DNA from: Candidatus Thiodictyon syntrophicum
GTDB lineage: Bacteria > Pseudomonadota > Gammaproteobacteria > Chromatiales > Chromatiaceae
Length of the DNA: 64,000 bases
NCBI RefSeq assembly: GCF_002813775.1
Contig: NZ_CP020372.1
Coordinates: forward strand, 372,001 to 436,000
Direction: 5' to 3'
The translations under genes were made by a program, and so were the position numbers. A model generated the notes under the pieces. That model was not told the origin of the DNA. It did not search any database and worked only from the letters and a program-made list of their open reading frames with translations. Shown here piece after piece: positions 1 through 9,165 of this stretch; the first letter of the stretch is position 1, and each line of letters starts with the position of its first letter.

Positions 1-1
1 C

Positions 2-865
2 GCCATCGCTGCCCGCATCCAGACCTCCCGCGCCCGACTCGACAACCCCAACAAGCCGATCGGCGTCTTCATGCTCGCCGGCCCCTCCGGCGTGGGCAAG
101 ACCGAGACCGGGCTCGCACTCGCCGAGGCACTCTACGGCGGCGAGCAGAACATCATCACCATCAACATGAGCGAGTTCCAGGAGGCCCATACCGTCTCCA
201 CCCTCAAGGGCGCGCCCCCCGGCTATGTCGGCTATGGCGAGGGCGGCATCCTCACCGAGGCCGTGCGCCGCAAGCCCTACAGCGTGGTGCTCCTGGATGA
301 GGTCGAGAAGGCCCACCCCGATGTCCACGAGATCTTCTTCCAGGTCTTCGACAAGGGCTGGATGGAGGACGCCGAGGGCCGCTATATCGACTTCCATAAC
401 ACCGTAATCCTGCTCACCACCAACGTGGGCACCGATCTCGTCATGGGACTGTGCAAAGACCCGGAGCTGATGCCGGATATGGAGGGACTGGCCCAGGCCC
501 TGCGCGCACCCTTGCTCAAGACCTTCCCGCCCGCGCTCCTGGGGCGCATCGTCACCATCCCCTATTACCCGTTGAGCGATGACATACTGGCGACCATCAT
601 CCGGCTCCAGCTCGAGCGGATCGTGCAGCGGATTGCCGACAACCATCGCGCCGAGCTGCGCTATGACGAGGCGGTGGTGGACCTGATCGCCAAGCGCTGC
701 GCGGAGGTCGAGAGCGGGGCCCGGGTGGTGGATGCCATACTCACCAATACGGTCCTGCCGGCCATCAGTCGGGAGATCCTCAACCGCACCATGGCGGGCA
801 AGGGGATCGAGCGGATCAGCATCGGGGTAGCGGAGGCGGGCTTCAGCTACTGCTTCGAGGGTTGA
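2..865 (+). CDS. clpV: ClpV/TssH, type VI secretion AAA+ ATPase (C-terminal part)
   Basis: The frame is open from base 2, so the true start lies outside the window; only the second AAA+ module and C-terminal domain are present (about 287 residues of a protein usually near 850-900). Visible are Walker A (GPSGVGKTET), the pore-loop region (GAPPGYVGYGEGG), Walker B (VVLLDEVEKAHPDV), sensor TTN and the arginine finger in LLGRI. The pore and lid sequence match ClpV rather than ClpB: this family disassembles contracted TssB/TssC sheaths of the type VI secretion system in the cytoplasm. No other T6SS gene is visible, since the rest would lie to the left. ClpB is the main alternative and is less likely because the C-terminal tail (SYCFEG end) is ClpV-like. 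Confidence 0.88.
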   Translation, partial: AIAARIQTSRARLDNPNKPIGVFMLAGPSGVGKTETGLALAEALYGGEQNIITINMSEFQEAHTVSTLKGAPPGYVGYGEGGILTEAVRRKPYSVVLLDEVEKAHPDVHEIFFQVFDKGWMEDAEGRYIDFHNTVILLTTNVGTDLVMGLCKDPELMPDMEGLAQALRAPLLKTFPPALLGRIVTIPYYPLSDDILATIIRLQLERIVQRIADNHRAELRYDEAVVDLIAKRCAEVESGARVVDAILTNTVLPAISREILNRTMAGKGIERISIGVAEAGFSYCFEG

Positions 866-944
866 ACGTTTCCCTAGTGCATGGGTATGCAGTACGATCC
901 GGGTGCCGGGCGCTCAAGCCCGGACGCTCGGGCCTCGTCTCTCG

Positions 945-988
945 TTTCCACGCTCCAGCGTGGGAATGCAGCGCGGGCGCTCCGCGTC
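945..988. repeat. Short palindromic repeat (TTCCACGCTCC/GCGTGGGAA family)
   Basis: A hairpin with arms TTCCCACGC/GCGTGGGAA is followed by GCGCGGGCGCTCCGCGTC. The same unit occurs at 23026-23069. It lies in the gene-free stretch 866-1392, which otherwise shows only the inverted repeat at 1147-1170. Confidence 0.7.
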
Positions 989-1146
989 CCGGACCAAGCT
1001 CCGGAAAATGCGGGAAAGGTGGCCTGGCTTGCTGGATTCCGCCTGGTGCCGAAGCCTTTCGGTCTCGCTGACCGGTCGCGCAAATCACGGTTGCGATCAG
1101 GTTAAGCGCCTGACTGGGTGCCCTTCGACTCTGGTCCAAGTTCTAG

Positions 1147-1170
1147 AACTATGGAATCCATTCCATAGTT
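1147..1170. repeat. Perfect inverted repeat, possible operator or terminator
   Basis: Ten-base arms AACTATGGAA/TTCCATAGTT are separated by TCCA. There is no following T-run, so a protein-binding site is as likely as a terminator. It lies about 220 bases upstream of the small gene at 1393. Confidence 0.45.
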
Positions 1171-1392
1171 GAGGCCGGCAATCGCCGCGGAAAACCGGGC
1201 CGCGCAGCCGACGCGGCGACACAAATAGCTGATTTATCTAGTTATTTCTGTTTCAGCAAGCAGTGTATGGTTGCTGGCACGCTCCGTGCTTCGTACCAGG
1301 CAAGAGACCGCGTCGGCAGGGCGCCACACCGGCAAGCCCTGAGCCGGACGGCCAAGACCTTCCCAGGGTTATGGCAAGTGTCAGAGAATCCC

Positions 1393-1635
1393 ATGAACAA
1401 CACGACTTACAGTTACCGGGACCCCCAAACCGCGATGATCGAAGAGGCGCTGGCGCTGATGCGTATCATTGATGCGGAGCACAGCAACGAACACATCAAC
1501 GAGGGTCTGGAGGCCCGCACGACGCGCCTGCTGCTGCGCGACACGGCCCGGCAGTTGGCGGCCGAGATGGTCGCGGAACTGCGCAAGCGCACCAGCGCAC
1601 AGACGCAGATACCCTGCTTTGCGATGGCGGCCTGA
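1393..1635 (+). CDS. Small hypothetical protein (80 aa)
   Basis: I do not recognise this protein. It starts MNNTTYSYRDPQT and is predicted to be mostly helical (EEALALMRIIDAEHSNEHIN, then RLLLRDTARQLAAEMVAELRK), with acidic and basic residues and no signal peptide or membrane segment. The ATG at 1393 was chosen over an upstream in-frame start at 1267, whose extra 42 residues are low in complexity and overlap the intergenic region. It stands alone between clpV and a leftward acetyltransferase gene. It could be a small regulatory or chaperone-like protein, but nothing in the sequence decides that. Confidence 0.5.
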   Translation: MNNTTYSYRDPQTAMIEEALALMRIIDAEHSNEHINEGLEARTTRLLLRDTARQLAAEMVAELRKRTSAQTQIPCFAMAA

Positions 1636-1684
1636 AGCCCTTGGGGCTCGCGGTCGCGCCAGGACGCAAGTGGACGAGCCACTG

Positions 1685-1771
1685 CCGTTGAGTCAAGCGC
1701 CGCGGCCCAAGCGCCTGGAGTCCAAGGCTTCAGCCTTGGAGCGCGCCAAGGCCGAAGCCTTGGACCCCAGG
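1685..1771. repeat. Palindromic repeat R1 (AAGGCTTCAGCCTTGG type)
   Basis: Two inverted copies of a GGAGTCCAAGGCTTCAGCC-like half-site form a long hairpin. Further copies are at 19342-19396, 45406-45460 and 51785-51840, with a half copy near 48807-48830. The copies here and at 45.4 kb also share an upstream flank of about 30 bases (AAGCGCCGCGGCCCAAGCGC). Confidence 0.85.
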
Positions 1772-1892
1772 CAGACAGTGAAGTGGACGAGCGGGAACGA
1801 AATCCACGGACCACTCCTACGCGGGGCGGCCTCATGAGGCCGCCGCCGACCGCGGCCCAAATGGCCGCTGCTACTTCACGGCGCGCACGACC

Positions 1893-2660
1893 TCAGGCCG
1901 CGGCGCGCCGCCGCCGGCCGCTCGCCGGGCGTCCCGCCTCCACGCCGTGACCGATCGCCTCGTTGGCGGCCGGGGGCCAGGCCGCAGACCGGCCCAGGCG
2001 TTCCCGCCAGGTCGCGATCCAGGGCTCCACCCAGACCCCCGGGTCCAGATAGGCAGGCAGCCCCAGGGGCAGCGCCCGCACCACCGGGTGCGCGGCCGGT
2101 CGCAGCGGCACGGATGCAGGGGCCGCGGGGCGGGACTCGGGCAGGCGGCAATCGTATTCCAGGGTCCCGTCGCCCACCCAGTGGGGCTCACCGCCGAGTT
2201 GCCACGCCAGCCGCCGCATGCCGGCGTTCTCCGCCAGCACCTCGAACCAGAAGCGGCGGATGCCCTGACGCCGGGCCGCCGCAATCAGATGGGACAGGAG
2301 CGCCGCACCCACCCCCTGGCCCTGTATCAGGTCCACCGTGGCGATCGAGAACTCGGCCACCTCGCCCCCGGGGGTCAGACGGATGCAACGGGCGAAGCCC
2401 AGGGGCTCCAACTCCCGCCCAGCCGCATCGATCCGCACCGCGGCGAAGGCAATGTGGTCGCGCCCGTCCACGGCGCAGAAGCGGTCCAGTTCATCCGGGG
2501 CCAGGGCCCGCCGGTCGTTGAAGAAGCGCAGGCGCCGGGATTGCGGCGAGAGCGACTCGAAGCAGCGGATCAGCAGTCCGCGGTCATCCGCACCGGAAGG
2601 CCGGATCCGGTAGGCCGAGCCGTCGGCCAGGCGCCGCTCGAAAGAGAGTCGACGAAACAT
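1893..2660 (-). CDS. GNAT-family N-acetyltransferase
   Basis: The ATG at 2660 is preceded at a good distance by AGGAGG (seen on the minus strand), which rejects the longer upstream start. The protein is 255 residues. The N-terminal two-thirds is a single GNAT domain: RLADGSAYRIRPSGADD at its start, the acceptor-side strand VAEFSIATVDLIQ and the acetyl-CoA pyrophosphate loop QGQGVGAALLSHL, followed by an AENAGMRRLAWQLGG helix. This resembles the GNAT domain found alone or fused to acyl-CoA synthetases that acetylate proteins (Pat-like), but no synthetase part is present. The C-terminal ~70 residues are Pro/Ala/Arg-rich and probably unstructured. The substrate cannot be told from sequence. It is transcribed alone. 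Confidence 0.85.
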   Translation of the reverse strand: MFRRLSFERRLADGSAYRIRPSGADDRGLLIRCFESLSPQSRRLRFFNDRRALAPDELDRFCAVDGRDHIAFAAVRIDAAGRELEPLGFARCIRLTPGGEVAEFSIATVDLIQGQGVGAALLSHLIAAARRQGIRRFWFEVLAENAGMRRLAWQLGGEPHWVGDGTLEYDCRLPESRPAAPASVPLRPAAHPVVRALPLGLPAYLDPGVWVEPWIATWRERLGRSAAWPPAANEAIGHGVEAGRPASGRRRRAAA

Positions 2661-3058
2661 AGAAAACCTCCTGCCATAACGGCAGGTCCCGGCGGCAGGC
2701 CGCGGGGCGGCCCGAGGGCGCCGGGACGAGTGAGTAATGCCAGGAGGATGGGCGCGCCAGGCGTTGCAGTCAAGCAACAATGTGCTTTTTTCGCCTCAAA
2801 CCTACGAATATTTAATATTCATCGCGATACAGTACACGCGAGATCTGCCGAGCGGGGCAGCCTGATCGGCTGTTTCTTTTTTGTTGCACAATCAGAGGCT
2901 AGACCGAAGTTCCAGCGAGAACCATTCTCATCTTCGTCGCAAGCCCTTGAAATTTTTGTTCAATAGGTACTTGTTGCCGTCATTCCGCTCTAAAGTGTAC
3001 CCATGTAAACGGTCGTAGATAGCTTGTTATTTCGAGTTTTCCTGCTATATTTTTTCCC
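2661..3058. other. AT-richer intergenic stretch, left flank of the IS1634-type element
   Basis: No gene is seen. The stretch becomes markedly AT-rich from about 2780, unlike its surroundings, and should contain the acetyltransferase promoter on the minus strand and the left end of the insertion sequence. I could not place terminal inverted repeats with confidence. Confidence 0.5.
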
Positions 3059-4765
3059 ATGTACATCGACATCGTTCCAAACCGCAGCTCGCCCCCTGCC
3101 ATCTTGCTCCGCGAGTCGTTTCGCGAAGGCAAGAAGATCCTTAAGCGCACCATCGCCAACCTCTCGGCCTTGTCGCTGTCACAAGCCGAGGCGATTCGTG
3201 CCGTTCTCAAAGGCAAGCCGTTGGCCGCCGTTGATGAGGTCTTTGAAATCATCCGCTCGCGCGCGCATGGTGCGGTCAATGCGATCAGGCTGGCGATGGA
3301 GCACCTGCGGCTGAGTGCGCTCTTGGGGCGCGAAGCCTGCCGAGAGCGGGATCTGGTGCTGGCGATGATCGCCGCCCGGGTGCTAGACCCGCAAAGCAAA
3401 CTGGCGACCACGCGCAGTTGGGAGCACAGCACCCTGGGCGAGCTGTTCGGGGTCAGTGATGCTGATGAAAATGAGCTGTACGCGGCCTTGGATTGGCTGC
3501 GGGAGCGTCAGGCGGTCATTGAGCAACGATTGGCCAAGCGCCACCTGCACGAGGGGGGCCGCGTGCTCTACGACCTCTCGTCGAGCTATTTCGAGGGTGA
3601 GTCCTGCCCCCTGGCCGCGCGTGGCTACTCCCGTGACGGGAAGAAGGGGCTGCTGCAAGTCAACTACGGCTTGCTGACTGATGCGCGCGGTTGTCCGGTG
3701 GCCATCTCGGCCTTTGCGGGCAATACCACTGACCCCGAGACCTTGATGGCGCAGGTGGATCAGCTGCAACACGACTTTGCCCTGCAATCGGTCATCCTGG
3801 TGGGGGATCGCGGAATGATCTCGCAAACCCAGGTTGAGGCCCTGCGGGAGCGTGCCGGAGTGGCGTGGATCACGGCACTCAAGAGCGGGGCGATTCGCCA
3901 ACTGGCGGCGGCCGGTACGCTCCAGATGGATTTATTCGACGAGCGCAATCTCTTTGAATGCACCGACGAGGACTTTCCCGGCGAGCGGCTGATCGCGTGT
4001 CGCAATCCGCAACTGGCGAAATTGCGTGCGGCTAAGCGGCGCCAGCTCCTCGCGGCCACCACCACCGAATTAGAGACGGTACAACGGATGGTCGCCAATG
4101 GCCGACTGAAGGATCCGGACAAGATCGGCGTGCGGGTCGGGCGCGTGATCAACAAGTACAAGATGGCCAAGCATGTCGTGCTGGACATCACCGCCACGCA
4201 GTTCGTTTTCCATATCGATGAGGAGTCGGTGGCCGCAGAGGCGGCGCTGGACGGGCTCTACGTCATTCGCACGCCCCTGCCGGTCGCGCAGGTCAGCAGC
4301 GCCGAGGTCGTACTCCATTACAAGGGGTTGAGTCACGTCGAGGCGGCGTTCCGCTCGTTGAAAAGCGATGATCTACAGATTCGTCCGATCTACCACCATA
4401 CCGAAGAGCGGGTGCGTGCCCATCTGTTTCTATGCATGCTCGCCTATTACGTCAAATGGCACATGGGCGAGGCGTGGCGCAGTCTTCTGTTCGCCGATGA
4501 AGATCAGGAGCGTCTCACCCAGCGCGATCCCGTGGCGCCCGCGACCCGTTCGGACGCGGCTTTGGAAAAAGTGGCGAGCAAGCGACTCGCCGACGGCTCA
4601 CCGGCGCACAGCTTCCGGACCCTTCTCAATGAACTAGCCACCATCGTTCGCAATACCTGCCGACGTAAACAGGCCAGTGCCGATGAGGCGCTGTTCAACA
4701 TCGACACCACTCCTAACCCCAAGCAGCAGACGGCATTCGATTTGATCAAAACGATCCGCGTGTAG
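3059..4765 (+). CDS. IS1634-family (IS4 superfamily) transposase
   Basis: A 568-residue DDE transposase of full length. Recognisable features are the N-terminal region with SLSQAEAIRAVLKGKPL, the conserved block VLYDLSSSYFEGESCPLAA, the DDE signature surroundings YGLLTDARGCPVAISAFAGN and ILVGDRGMIS (catalytic Asp), and a C-terminal VEAAFRSLKSDDLQIRPIYH with the catalytic Glu in the insertion/RNase-H fold typical of IS1634 proteins. It would cut and paste its own element. The frame is intact, so the copy may be active. The surrounding AT-rich flanks (2780-3058 and 4766-4830) probably carry the element ends; I could not define the inverted repeats or target duplication. Confidence 0.88.
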   Translation: MYIDIVPNRSSPPAILLRESFREGKKILKRTIANLSALSLSQAEAIRAVLKGKPLAAVDEVFEIIRSRAHGAVNAIRLAMEHLRLSALLGREACRERDLVLAMIAARVLDPQSKLATTRSWEHSTLGELFGVSDADENELYAALDWLRERQAVIEQRLAKRHLHEGGRVLYDLSSSYFEGESCPLAARGYSRDGKKGLLQVNYGLLTDARGCPVAISAFAGNTTDPETLMAQVDQLQHDFALQSVILVGDRGMISQTQVEALRERAGVAWITALKSGAIRQLAAAGTLQMDLFDERNLFECTDEDFPGERLIACRNPQLAKLRAAKRRQLLAATTTELETVQRMVANGRLKDPDKIGVRVGRVINKYKMAKHVVLDITATQFVFHIDEESVAAEAALDGLYVIRTPLPVAQVSSAEVVLHYKGLSHVEAAFRSLKSDDLQIRPIYHHTEERVRAHLFLCMLAYYVKWHMGEAWRSLLFADEDQERLTQRDPVAPATRSDAALEKVASKRLADGSPAHSFRTLLNELATIVRNTCRRKQASADEALFNIDTTPNPKQQTAFDLIKTIRV

Positions 4766-5016
4766 CCAGACGTTTGCACGACGATTTTCTGAAAAATAAA
4801 GAGAATCAATAGCCTATCGCTTAGGCGATGCTGGAACTTCGGGCTAGACGATGCTGCCGTACCCGCGCCCGCCCTTGCCCAGTTGACAGCGAGCCACTAA
4901 AGGCTATACACCTGAGCCGCGCCTGACCAAGTCCCTTGCGCTTCGCCGCCCGGCCGCACCGGCACCGGCGCCGACTCATCAACAACAAACGGCAGGAAGC
5001 CCAGGCTGTCTGCCGC
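4766..5016. other. Right flank of the IS and upstream region of the CRISPR operon
   Basis: No gene is seen. The first ~60 bases are AT-rich and belong to the insertion sequence; the rest should hold the promoter of the cas operon. No clear -35/-10 pair could be assigned. Confidence 0.4.
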
Positions 5017-5022
5017 AGGAGG
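5017..5022 (+). promoter_or_regulatory. Ribosome binding site fixing the TTG start of cas10
   Basis: A perfect AGGAGG lies 8 bases before TTG at 5031. No in-frame ATG or GTG is nearby, so the Shine-Dalgarno sequence decides the start. Confidence 0.75.
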
Positions 5023-5030
5023 CAGCTACC

Positions 5031-6875
5031 TTGGGCCTACCCGACGTACCCAACTGGATCGTGCGCATCGAGATCCAGCGCATCCAGACCTTCCTGTTCG
5101 CCGTCCCGCGCCTGCGGGCGATGCTCGGCGCCAATGCGCTGTTAGGGGACATGCTGCGCAGCGTCCTACCCGCACTTGTCTTGTCGAACACCTGCGCGTC
5201 CCCCTATGCGCCGCGGCGCGGCGACCCGCCCGATGGCGATCCACCAGAGGGTGATCCGCTGACCAAGGCGACGCCGCCAGGCCCCACCGGCCTGACGTCG
5301 CTGGACGACCCGACCGCCTGCTACCAGTACGGAATCCTGGCCCGTGACGGCGGACACCTCACGGTCGCCTTCGCGGACCGGGGTCAGGGTACGGCCGAGG
5401 CACGGGCCTTCATCGACGCGGCCTACGCGACACTCGCCAGGACACTCCCGGACCTGCCCGTCTCGATTCGGCTGATCGCGTGGGCCGACAAGGACAAGCC
5501 CGACGCGGGGCAGGAACAAGTGCCGAGCACCGCACAACTCGCCGAGCTCCCGCAGTTTCAGGGTTGCACGGAAAGCGGGTTCGGCGTTGCCGCGGCGGTG
5601 CGGGAAGATGACGAAACCGCGACGATGCGCTACCTCTCCCGAGCCTCGCAGGACAAGCTCGAGGCGGGTAAGTGGTTCCAAGACGATTACACCCGGTATC
5701 ATGATTTCGTCAGCCTCCTGGCCGCCCAGGGCCAACTGCCTGGCGACCGCGGCAAGGAACCCAAAAACCTCAAGGACCTCAGTGACGCCGGCGGCTACCT
5801 TGCCCTGATCCATGCCGACGGCAACCGCATCGGGCAGCGCCTCAACGCCTACCGTGAGCCCTTCAAAGGGGACCCGTTGCGGTACGAGATACAGACCGAG
5901 CACTTCTTTCACCACATGCGTGTCGCCGCCCGTGCCGCGGTCGTGACGGCCCTGGACGCAGTCTTCACGCCGGTGTTGCAGCACCACAAAAGGTGCATCC
6001 CCTACCAATTGCTGATGCTTGGCGGCGACGACCTGCTGCTGCTCTGTCAGCCGCAGTACGCCCTACCCTTCACCGTCGCCTACGCCCGCGCACTCAAGCG
6101 ACGGCCGGACCTGCCCGACCACAAACCGCTCAGCATCGGTGCCGGCATCGTGATTGCCAAGCACAGCCTGCCCTTTCATCGGCTCCATGCCTTGGCCGAG
6201 GGCCTCGCCTCCAGCGCCAAGCGGGCCTATCTGCGAAGGCAGCCGGACGGTACACACGTCGAACGCTCAGTGGCCGACTGGGCGGTCCTGACCACCAGTT
6301 GGGGTGACGATCCTGACAGCGCACGCCGGCACGATGATCTGGTCAGCTATCGGCTCGGCGACGGCCATACCGAAACCCTGGCACTGACCGCCAAGCCCTA
6401 TTTCGTGCTCCAAGAGGACCTGGCGACCCCGGCGGACGAGATCGCCCTGGAGCAATTGGTAAGCGCCGCCGATCAGTTGGCGCCGCCTCAACCAGGGGCC
6501 GGCGCGGGATCGGCGGCGCAATCAGCCGACCGCGGTGCCGACAACGGCCAGTCACCGAGCCTCCCCCGCGGCCAGATCAAAGACCTCTTGGGCGAGCTCG
6601 GCCAAGGACGGCGCTGGGCCGAGCTGCGCTACGCGGAGCTCAGGCAACAACTCGATGACCAACACCGCCGGACGCTCGACAGTTGCATCACGCGCGACGG
6701 CGCACTATGGCAACGGGTCACTGCCACCGACCATCGGTATCTGACCCACCTGCGCGACCTGATCGAGCTGACCGAGTTGCGCTACCTAGGTCGCCGCAAG
6801 CAAGCGCTCGACAGCGCCGAGGTAATGCAACAAGCCGCCGCCGCACCGGAGCAGGAGGAACAGCCCCATGACTGA
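5031..6875 (+). CDS. cas10: Cas10, type III CRISPR signal-making subunit (no HD domain)
   Basis: A 614-residue Cas10 starting directly with the first palm region (IEIQRIQTFLFAVPRLRAML), so the N-terminal HD nuclease of many Cas10 proteins is absent. The metal-binding DGN of a palm is at residues 263-265 (HADGNRIGQRL) and the catalytic GGDD at 331-334 (LMLGGDDLLLL), so cyclic oligoadenylate synthesis should be intact. A helical region from about residue 480 to the end would be the Cas11-like C-terminal domain. It sits first in an operon overlapping the next gene by 8 nt. By family knowledge it binds the crRNP and makes second messengers on target recognition; DNA cleavage through an HD site is not expected. 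TTG start with a strong ribosome binding site. Confidence 0.93.
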   Translation: MGLPDVPNWIVRIEIQRIQTFLFAVPRLRAMLGANALLGDMLRSVLPALVLSNTCASPYAPRRGDPPDGDPPEGDPLTKATPPGPTGLTSLDDPTACYQYGILARDGGHLTVAFADRGQGTAEARAFIDAAYATLARTLPDLPVSIRLIAWADKDKPDAGQEQVPSTAQLAELPQFQGCTESGFGVAAAVREDDETATMRYLSRASQDKLEAGKWFQDDYTRYHDFVSLLAAQGQLPGDRGKEPKNLKDLSDAGGYLALIHADGNRIGQRLNAYREPFKGDPLRYEIQTEHFFHHMRVAARAAVVTALDAVFTPVLQHHKRCIPYQLLMLGGDDLLLLCQPQYALPFTVAYARALKRRPDLPDHKPLSIGAGIVIAKHSLPFHRLHALAEGLASSAKRAYLRRQPDGTHVERSVADWAVLTTSWGDDPDSARRHDDLVSYRLGDGHTETLALTAKPYFVLQEDLATPADEIALEQLVSAADQLAPPQPGAGAGSAAQSADRGADNGQSPSLPRGQIKDLLGELGQGRRWAELRYAELRQQLDDQHRRTLDSCITRDGALWQRVTATDHRYLTHLRDLIELTELRYLGRRKQALDSAEVMQQAAAAPEQEEQPHD

Positions 6876-9165
6876 TGCCACCATCCCAAAACGCCGTTTC
6901 CGTCTCGTCATCGAACTGCTGGAAGACCTGCATACCGGCTGCGGCACCGGCTCCGGGGTGGTCGATCGCGCGCTCGCCCGTGACCCGGACGGCCGCCCGA
7001 TCATCCCCCGCAGTCATCTGCAGGGCATCTGGCGGGACAACGGCGAGCGGCTGCTTGCCATCAGCGAGACCAGCGACCTCGACCTGATCACGCAAGACCG
7101 CTGGCAGGCCCTGTTCGGCATGGCCGGCGGCCAGCGCGGCTGCCTCATCGCCCCGGAGCTCAAGCCGATCGCCGACCAGGGCGCCGTCTCGGACCCGCCG
7201 AGCTCCCCCGCCACGCTCGACTGGAATGCCACGGCCCGGCGCACGGGCAGCCGCGTACCCGACGATCACAGCCTGCGTCGCACTGAATACCTGCCGGCCG
7301 GCACCTGCCTGGCCGGTATCGGGTACCTGAACAGCGACGACCCGCAATTGGCGCTGGCCTTCGCCCAGGTGCGACGCATGACCGACCGCCTCGGGAGCGA
7401 GCGCACGCGCGGCAGCGGCCTGATCCGTATCGCCGATTTCCAATGGCTCGCGGCGGACGCCGGGTTCGCCCCGGCCGACCCCAACCAACCCGCGACCGGT
7501 CTGCGGCTCCTGCTGCGCGCGCTCGCCCCCCTGTGCATCCCCACCACCGGCTTCCCGGGCAACATCGTCCCCAGCGAGAGCCACATCCCGGGCCGGATGC
7601 TGTTCGGCAGCCTGGCGCGCTATGCCCTCGACCAGGGCCGGCACCCGGCCGCCCTGTTCGAACGCCGGGTGCGGATCGGCCCCGCCTATCCCCTGCCCCC
7701 GCAACACCGACCAGTGGACGCCGATGAACTGGCCGGGTTCCAGGTCCTGCCGCTGCCCTTGTGCCTCTACACCCCGAAGCCGGGCCTGGAGGATCACCGG
7801 GTCTGGCCGCACTGGGCCGGCCCGGCGCACCCGCACGCGCAGACAAGCCCAGGCTTCATCGACCAACTCGCGGACCCTGCCGAGCCCACCAGCGACGCGC
7901 CGCCCCAGGACAAGACCCGCGCAAAGCGACCAAAGCCCCAGGCCTACCTGTTCAGCGCAGACGGCGGCGAGTCCGGCTGGCACGCCTTCGATGCGACGGT
8001 CGGTCTGCGGATGCGCAACCAGCGCGGCACCTCACTCAGGGACATCAAAGAGACCGACACCGCCCTGTTCACCACGGAACAGATCCCGGCCGGCACCTGC
8101 TTTATTGCCGACCTGTCTGCCGACTCGACGAGCGACCTCAGAGAACTGCGCGACGTCCTCCCCGGCCTGTGCGGCACAGCGGGGCCGACCGGGGTACTGC
8201 GGGTCGGCCGGGGCGGCGGCCCGGTGGAGGTGATCGGCTGGTGCCTGCGTATCAGCGGCCAGACCGCCGAGCCGAGCGGCACGCACGCGCCGCTGCACCA
8301 GTGCGGTGAGGCCGAGACCGACCAACTGCGCATCACCCTGACCACCGACACCATCATCCGCGATCCGCTCAGGCTCGGCTTTCACACCCAGTTCAGCGTC
8401 GCGGCCCTCTGCGACGCCTTGGAGCCGGACCCACCGCCCGCGCAACACGCCAAGCAACGCCGCTTCAGCGACACCCAGCGCTACATCGGCTTCAATGCCG
8501 CATCCGGGCTGCCGATGGCCCCGAAGATCGCGCTCCGGCGCGGCTCGACCCTGCGCATCGATGGCCCCCTCGCCGGCCTGCTGCGCGACCGTCTCAAGGG
8601 CCGCGACGCCATCGGTGAGCGGCGCTGGGAGGGCTGCGGACGCTTCCTGCTCGACTTTGCCCCGGCGGCCGGGGATCTGGACGCCTTAGCGGCCCCGGCC
8701 CGGGACCCCGGCCACGCGGCCGGACGCGCGCGGATCGGCCGGCGCGAGGACCTGCTCGCAAGTGCCGAGCGCTATGCCGTCGAACTTGCCGCCGCCTTCG
8801 CCAACGACCCCGGCCGGTCCCGGGGTCTGACGCGCAGCCAGTGCGGCAACCTGCGCGGGGTGGTCGCAGGCCTGCCGCAGGGGGCCTCTTTCGCCGGCCT
8901 GAGCGAGGCCCTCCTTGACTACGCCAAGCGCGTCGGCAAACGCCGGGATGGCGGAACCTGGAGCAAGGTCTTCACGCCGACGCACGGCCTGATCGATGCC
9001 CTGCAACGCAGCTGCGTGAGCCCCGGGCGCGTTACGCAAGACGCCGACCTCTTCCTGCGTGAACTGCGACGGTACGCCGCAGCCGACGAGGAGGACCCCC
9101 AACCCACGGCGCCCGAGCCGGGGACCAACCCGCACGGGAGCACGTCTGAGGAGGCTGCCCAGTGA
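6868..9165 (+). CDS. Fused Cas7-Cas5-Cas11 effector subunit (type III-Dv)
   Basis: A 765-residue multi-RAMP protein. The first Cas7 domain covers about residues 8-190: LVIELLEDLHTGCGTGSG, Asp33 in VVDRALARD at the position of the catalytic Asp of Csm3, IIPRSHLQGIWRD, and a glycine-rich loop near 170-182. A second RAMP/Cas5-like region follows from ~212 to ~610 (LRLLLRALAPLCIP, HIPGRMLFGSLARYAL, TQFSVAALCDALE, RYIGFNAASGLPM). The last ~130 residues are helical (QCGNLRGVVAGLPQ, ALLDYAKRVGKR), as expected for Cas11. This order is that of the Cas7-Cas5-Cas11 fusion of the type III-Dv complex described from Synechocystis; domain limits are my estimate. It overlaps cas10 by 8 nt and the next gene by 4 nt. 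Confidence 0.82.
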   Translation: MTDATIPKRRFRLVIELLEDLHTGCGTGSGVVDRALARDPDGRPIIPRSHLQGIWRDNGERLLAISETSDLDLITQDRWQALFGMAGGQRGCLIAPELKPIADQGAVSDPPSSPATLDWNATARRTGSRVPDDHSLRRTEYLPAGTCLAGIGYLNSDDPQLALAFAQVRRMTDRLGSERTRGSGLIRIADFQWLAADAGFAPADPNQPATGLRLLLRALAPLCIPTTGFPGNIVPSESHIPGRMLFGSLARYALDQGRHPAALFERRVRIGPAYPLPPQHRPVDADELAGFQVLPLPLCLYTPKPGLEDHRVWPHWAGPAHPHAQTSPGFIDQLADPAEPTSDAPPQDKTRAKRPKPQAYLFSADGGESGWHAFDATVGLRMRNQRGTSLRDIKETDTALFTTEQIPAGTCFIADLSADSTSDLRELRDVLPGLCGTAGPTGVLRVGRGGGPVEVIGWCLRISGQTAEPSGTHAPLHQCGEAETDQLRITLTTDTIIRDPLRLGFHTQFSVAALCDALEPDPPPAQHAKQRRFSDTQRYIGFNAASGLPMAPKIALRRGSTLRIDGPLAGLLRDRLKGRDAIGERRWEGCGRFLLDFAPAAGDLDALAAPARDPGHAAGRARIGRREDLLASAERYAVELAAAFANDPGRSRGLTRSQCGNLRGVVAGLPQGASFAGLSEALLDYAKRVGKRRDGGTWSKVFTPTHGLIDALQRSCVSPGRVTQDADLFLRELRRYAAADEEDPQPTAPEPGTNPHGSTSEEAAQ

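Noticed and set aside
2960-3058. Terminal inverted repeats of the IS1634-type element
   Set aside because: Candidate matches such as TGTAAACGG versus CAAACGTC near 4775 are too weak by eye to call element ends.
5166-6008. Long minus-strand open frame opposite cas10
   Set aside because: It mirrors high-GC codon use of cas10, has no recognisable domain and no ribosome binding site. The same holds for the long opposite-strand frames at 6718-7983, 15801-16850, 17574-19103, 27069-29186, 29346-30863, 36274-38223, 49704-50681 and 55076-56599.
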